From Paracoccaceae bacterium (lineage in GTDB: Bacteria; Pseudomonadota; Alphaproteobacteria; Rhodobacterales; Rhodobacteraceae), in NCBI GenBank assembly GCA_013214715.1, contig JABSSB010000006.1, forward strand, positions 28,807-34,410: 5,604 bases of DNA, given 5' to 3'. Shown here piece by piece: positions 5,263 through 5,604 of the stretch. Both the position numbers and the translations under genes were made by a program. The number at the start of each line of letters is the position of its first letter. Position 1 is the stretch's first letter. Under the pieces are notes generated by a model. It did no database searches. It was not told the DNA's origin and was given only the letters and a program-made list of their open reading frames with translations.

Positions 5263-5604
5263 ATGACGAGATTTGCCTGTGACTGGGTCGATGCCTTTGC
5301 CGATCGGGCTTTTGGCGGCAACGGCTGTGCCGTGGTGCATGGCGGCGCGGTGCTGCCAGTAGAGGTCGCCTGCGCCTTTGTGCGGGAAACCTCTTTGGTG
5401 GAATGCACCTTCACCGGCCCGTCGGACGTGGCGGATGTCAAAGTCCGCTATTTTCTGGCCAGCCGGGAAATCCCCTTTGCCGGGCATCCCACCATCGCCA
5501 CCGTGGCCGCCTTGGCCGACCGGGGACTGACCAAAGACCGCATCACACTGGAAACCGGCGCCGGGCTGATTGAGGTCACGCGCGAGGATGAGATGATCCG
5601 CATG
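5263..5604 (+). CDS. PhzF family isomerase/epimerase, N-terminal part; 3' end outside window
   Basis: The first 114 residues are present and the frame is still open at the last base. PhzF-fold proteins are cytoplasmic isomerases related to diaminopimelate epimerase; PhzF itself isomerises dihydrohydroxyanthranilate in phenazine synthesis, but most family members are of unknown substrate. Family landmarks are VDAFADRAFGGNGCAVV (9-25), the ETSLVECTF segment (42-50) whose E47 corresponds to the catalytic glutamate of PhzF, and FLASREIPFAGHPTIA (64-79) with the conserved FAGHPT turn around H75. No phenazine genes are visible here, so a housekeeping or unassigned role is more likely than phenazine synthesis. 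The start lies 52 bases after the peptidase stop on the same strand, so the two could share a transcript, although nothing shows a functional link. Confidence 0.9.
   Translation, partial: MTRFACDWVDAFADRAFGGNGCAVVHGGAVLPVEVACAFVRETSLVECTFTGPSDVADVKVRYFLASREIPFAGHPTIATVAALADRGLTKDRITLETGAGLIEVTREDEMIRM

Overview
The window looks like ordinary chromosome from a GC-rich alphaproteobacterium, most probably a marine Rhodobacterales (Roseobacter-type) species. The evidence is gene content: an acyl-CoA ligase C-terminus, a YdcH-like (DUF465) gene next to purE-purK, and an Hsp20 gene followed by a DUF1150 gene. The amino-acid style of the proteins fits the same group. No mobile element, tRNA, rRNA or CRISPR array is visible, and nearly all the sequence is coding.

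Layout. Positions 1-300 (+) are the last 99 codons of an acyl-CoA synthetase. Positions 366-1382 (+) encode a membrane-anchored protein that reads as an M48 (Ste24/HtpX-type) metallopeptidase whose zinc site has decayed. It converges with a minus-strand cluster: a YdcH-like gene (3007-3231), purE (2454-2942) and purK (1391-2461). purE and purK overlap by 8 bases and catalyse consecutive steps of purine synthesis (AIR to CAIR through N5-CAIR). From 3232 to 3403 lies a divergent regulatory region, and then an Hsp20 gene (3404-3817) and a DUF1150 gene (3821-4048) run on the plus strand, closed by a strong hairpin terminator (4056-4097). A secreted HExxH metallopeptidase with a TTG start follows (4113-5210). 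The window ends inside a PhzF-family gene (5263-5604).

The most interesting part is the Hsp20 leader. A sigma-32-like heat-shock promoter (3304-3332) should start a leader of roughly 65 nt that folds almost entirely into two hairpins. The second hairpin pairs the Shine-Dalgarno sequence with a UCGCU segment and leaves one bulged G, which is the layout of a ROSE-type RNA thermometer. The hsp20-DUF1150 unit therefore appears to be controlled twice by heat, once in transcription and once in translation. The second point of interest is the M48-like protein, where the HExxH motif reads AELQR, suggesting a pseudopeptidase.
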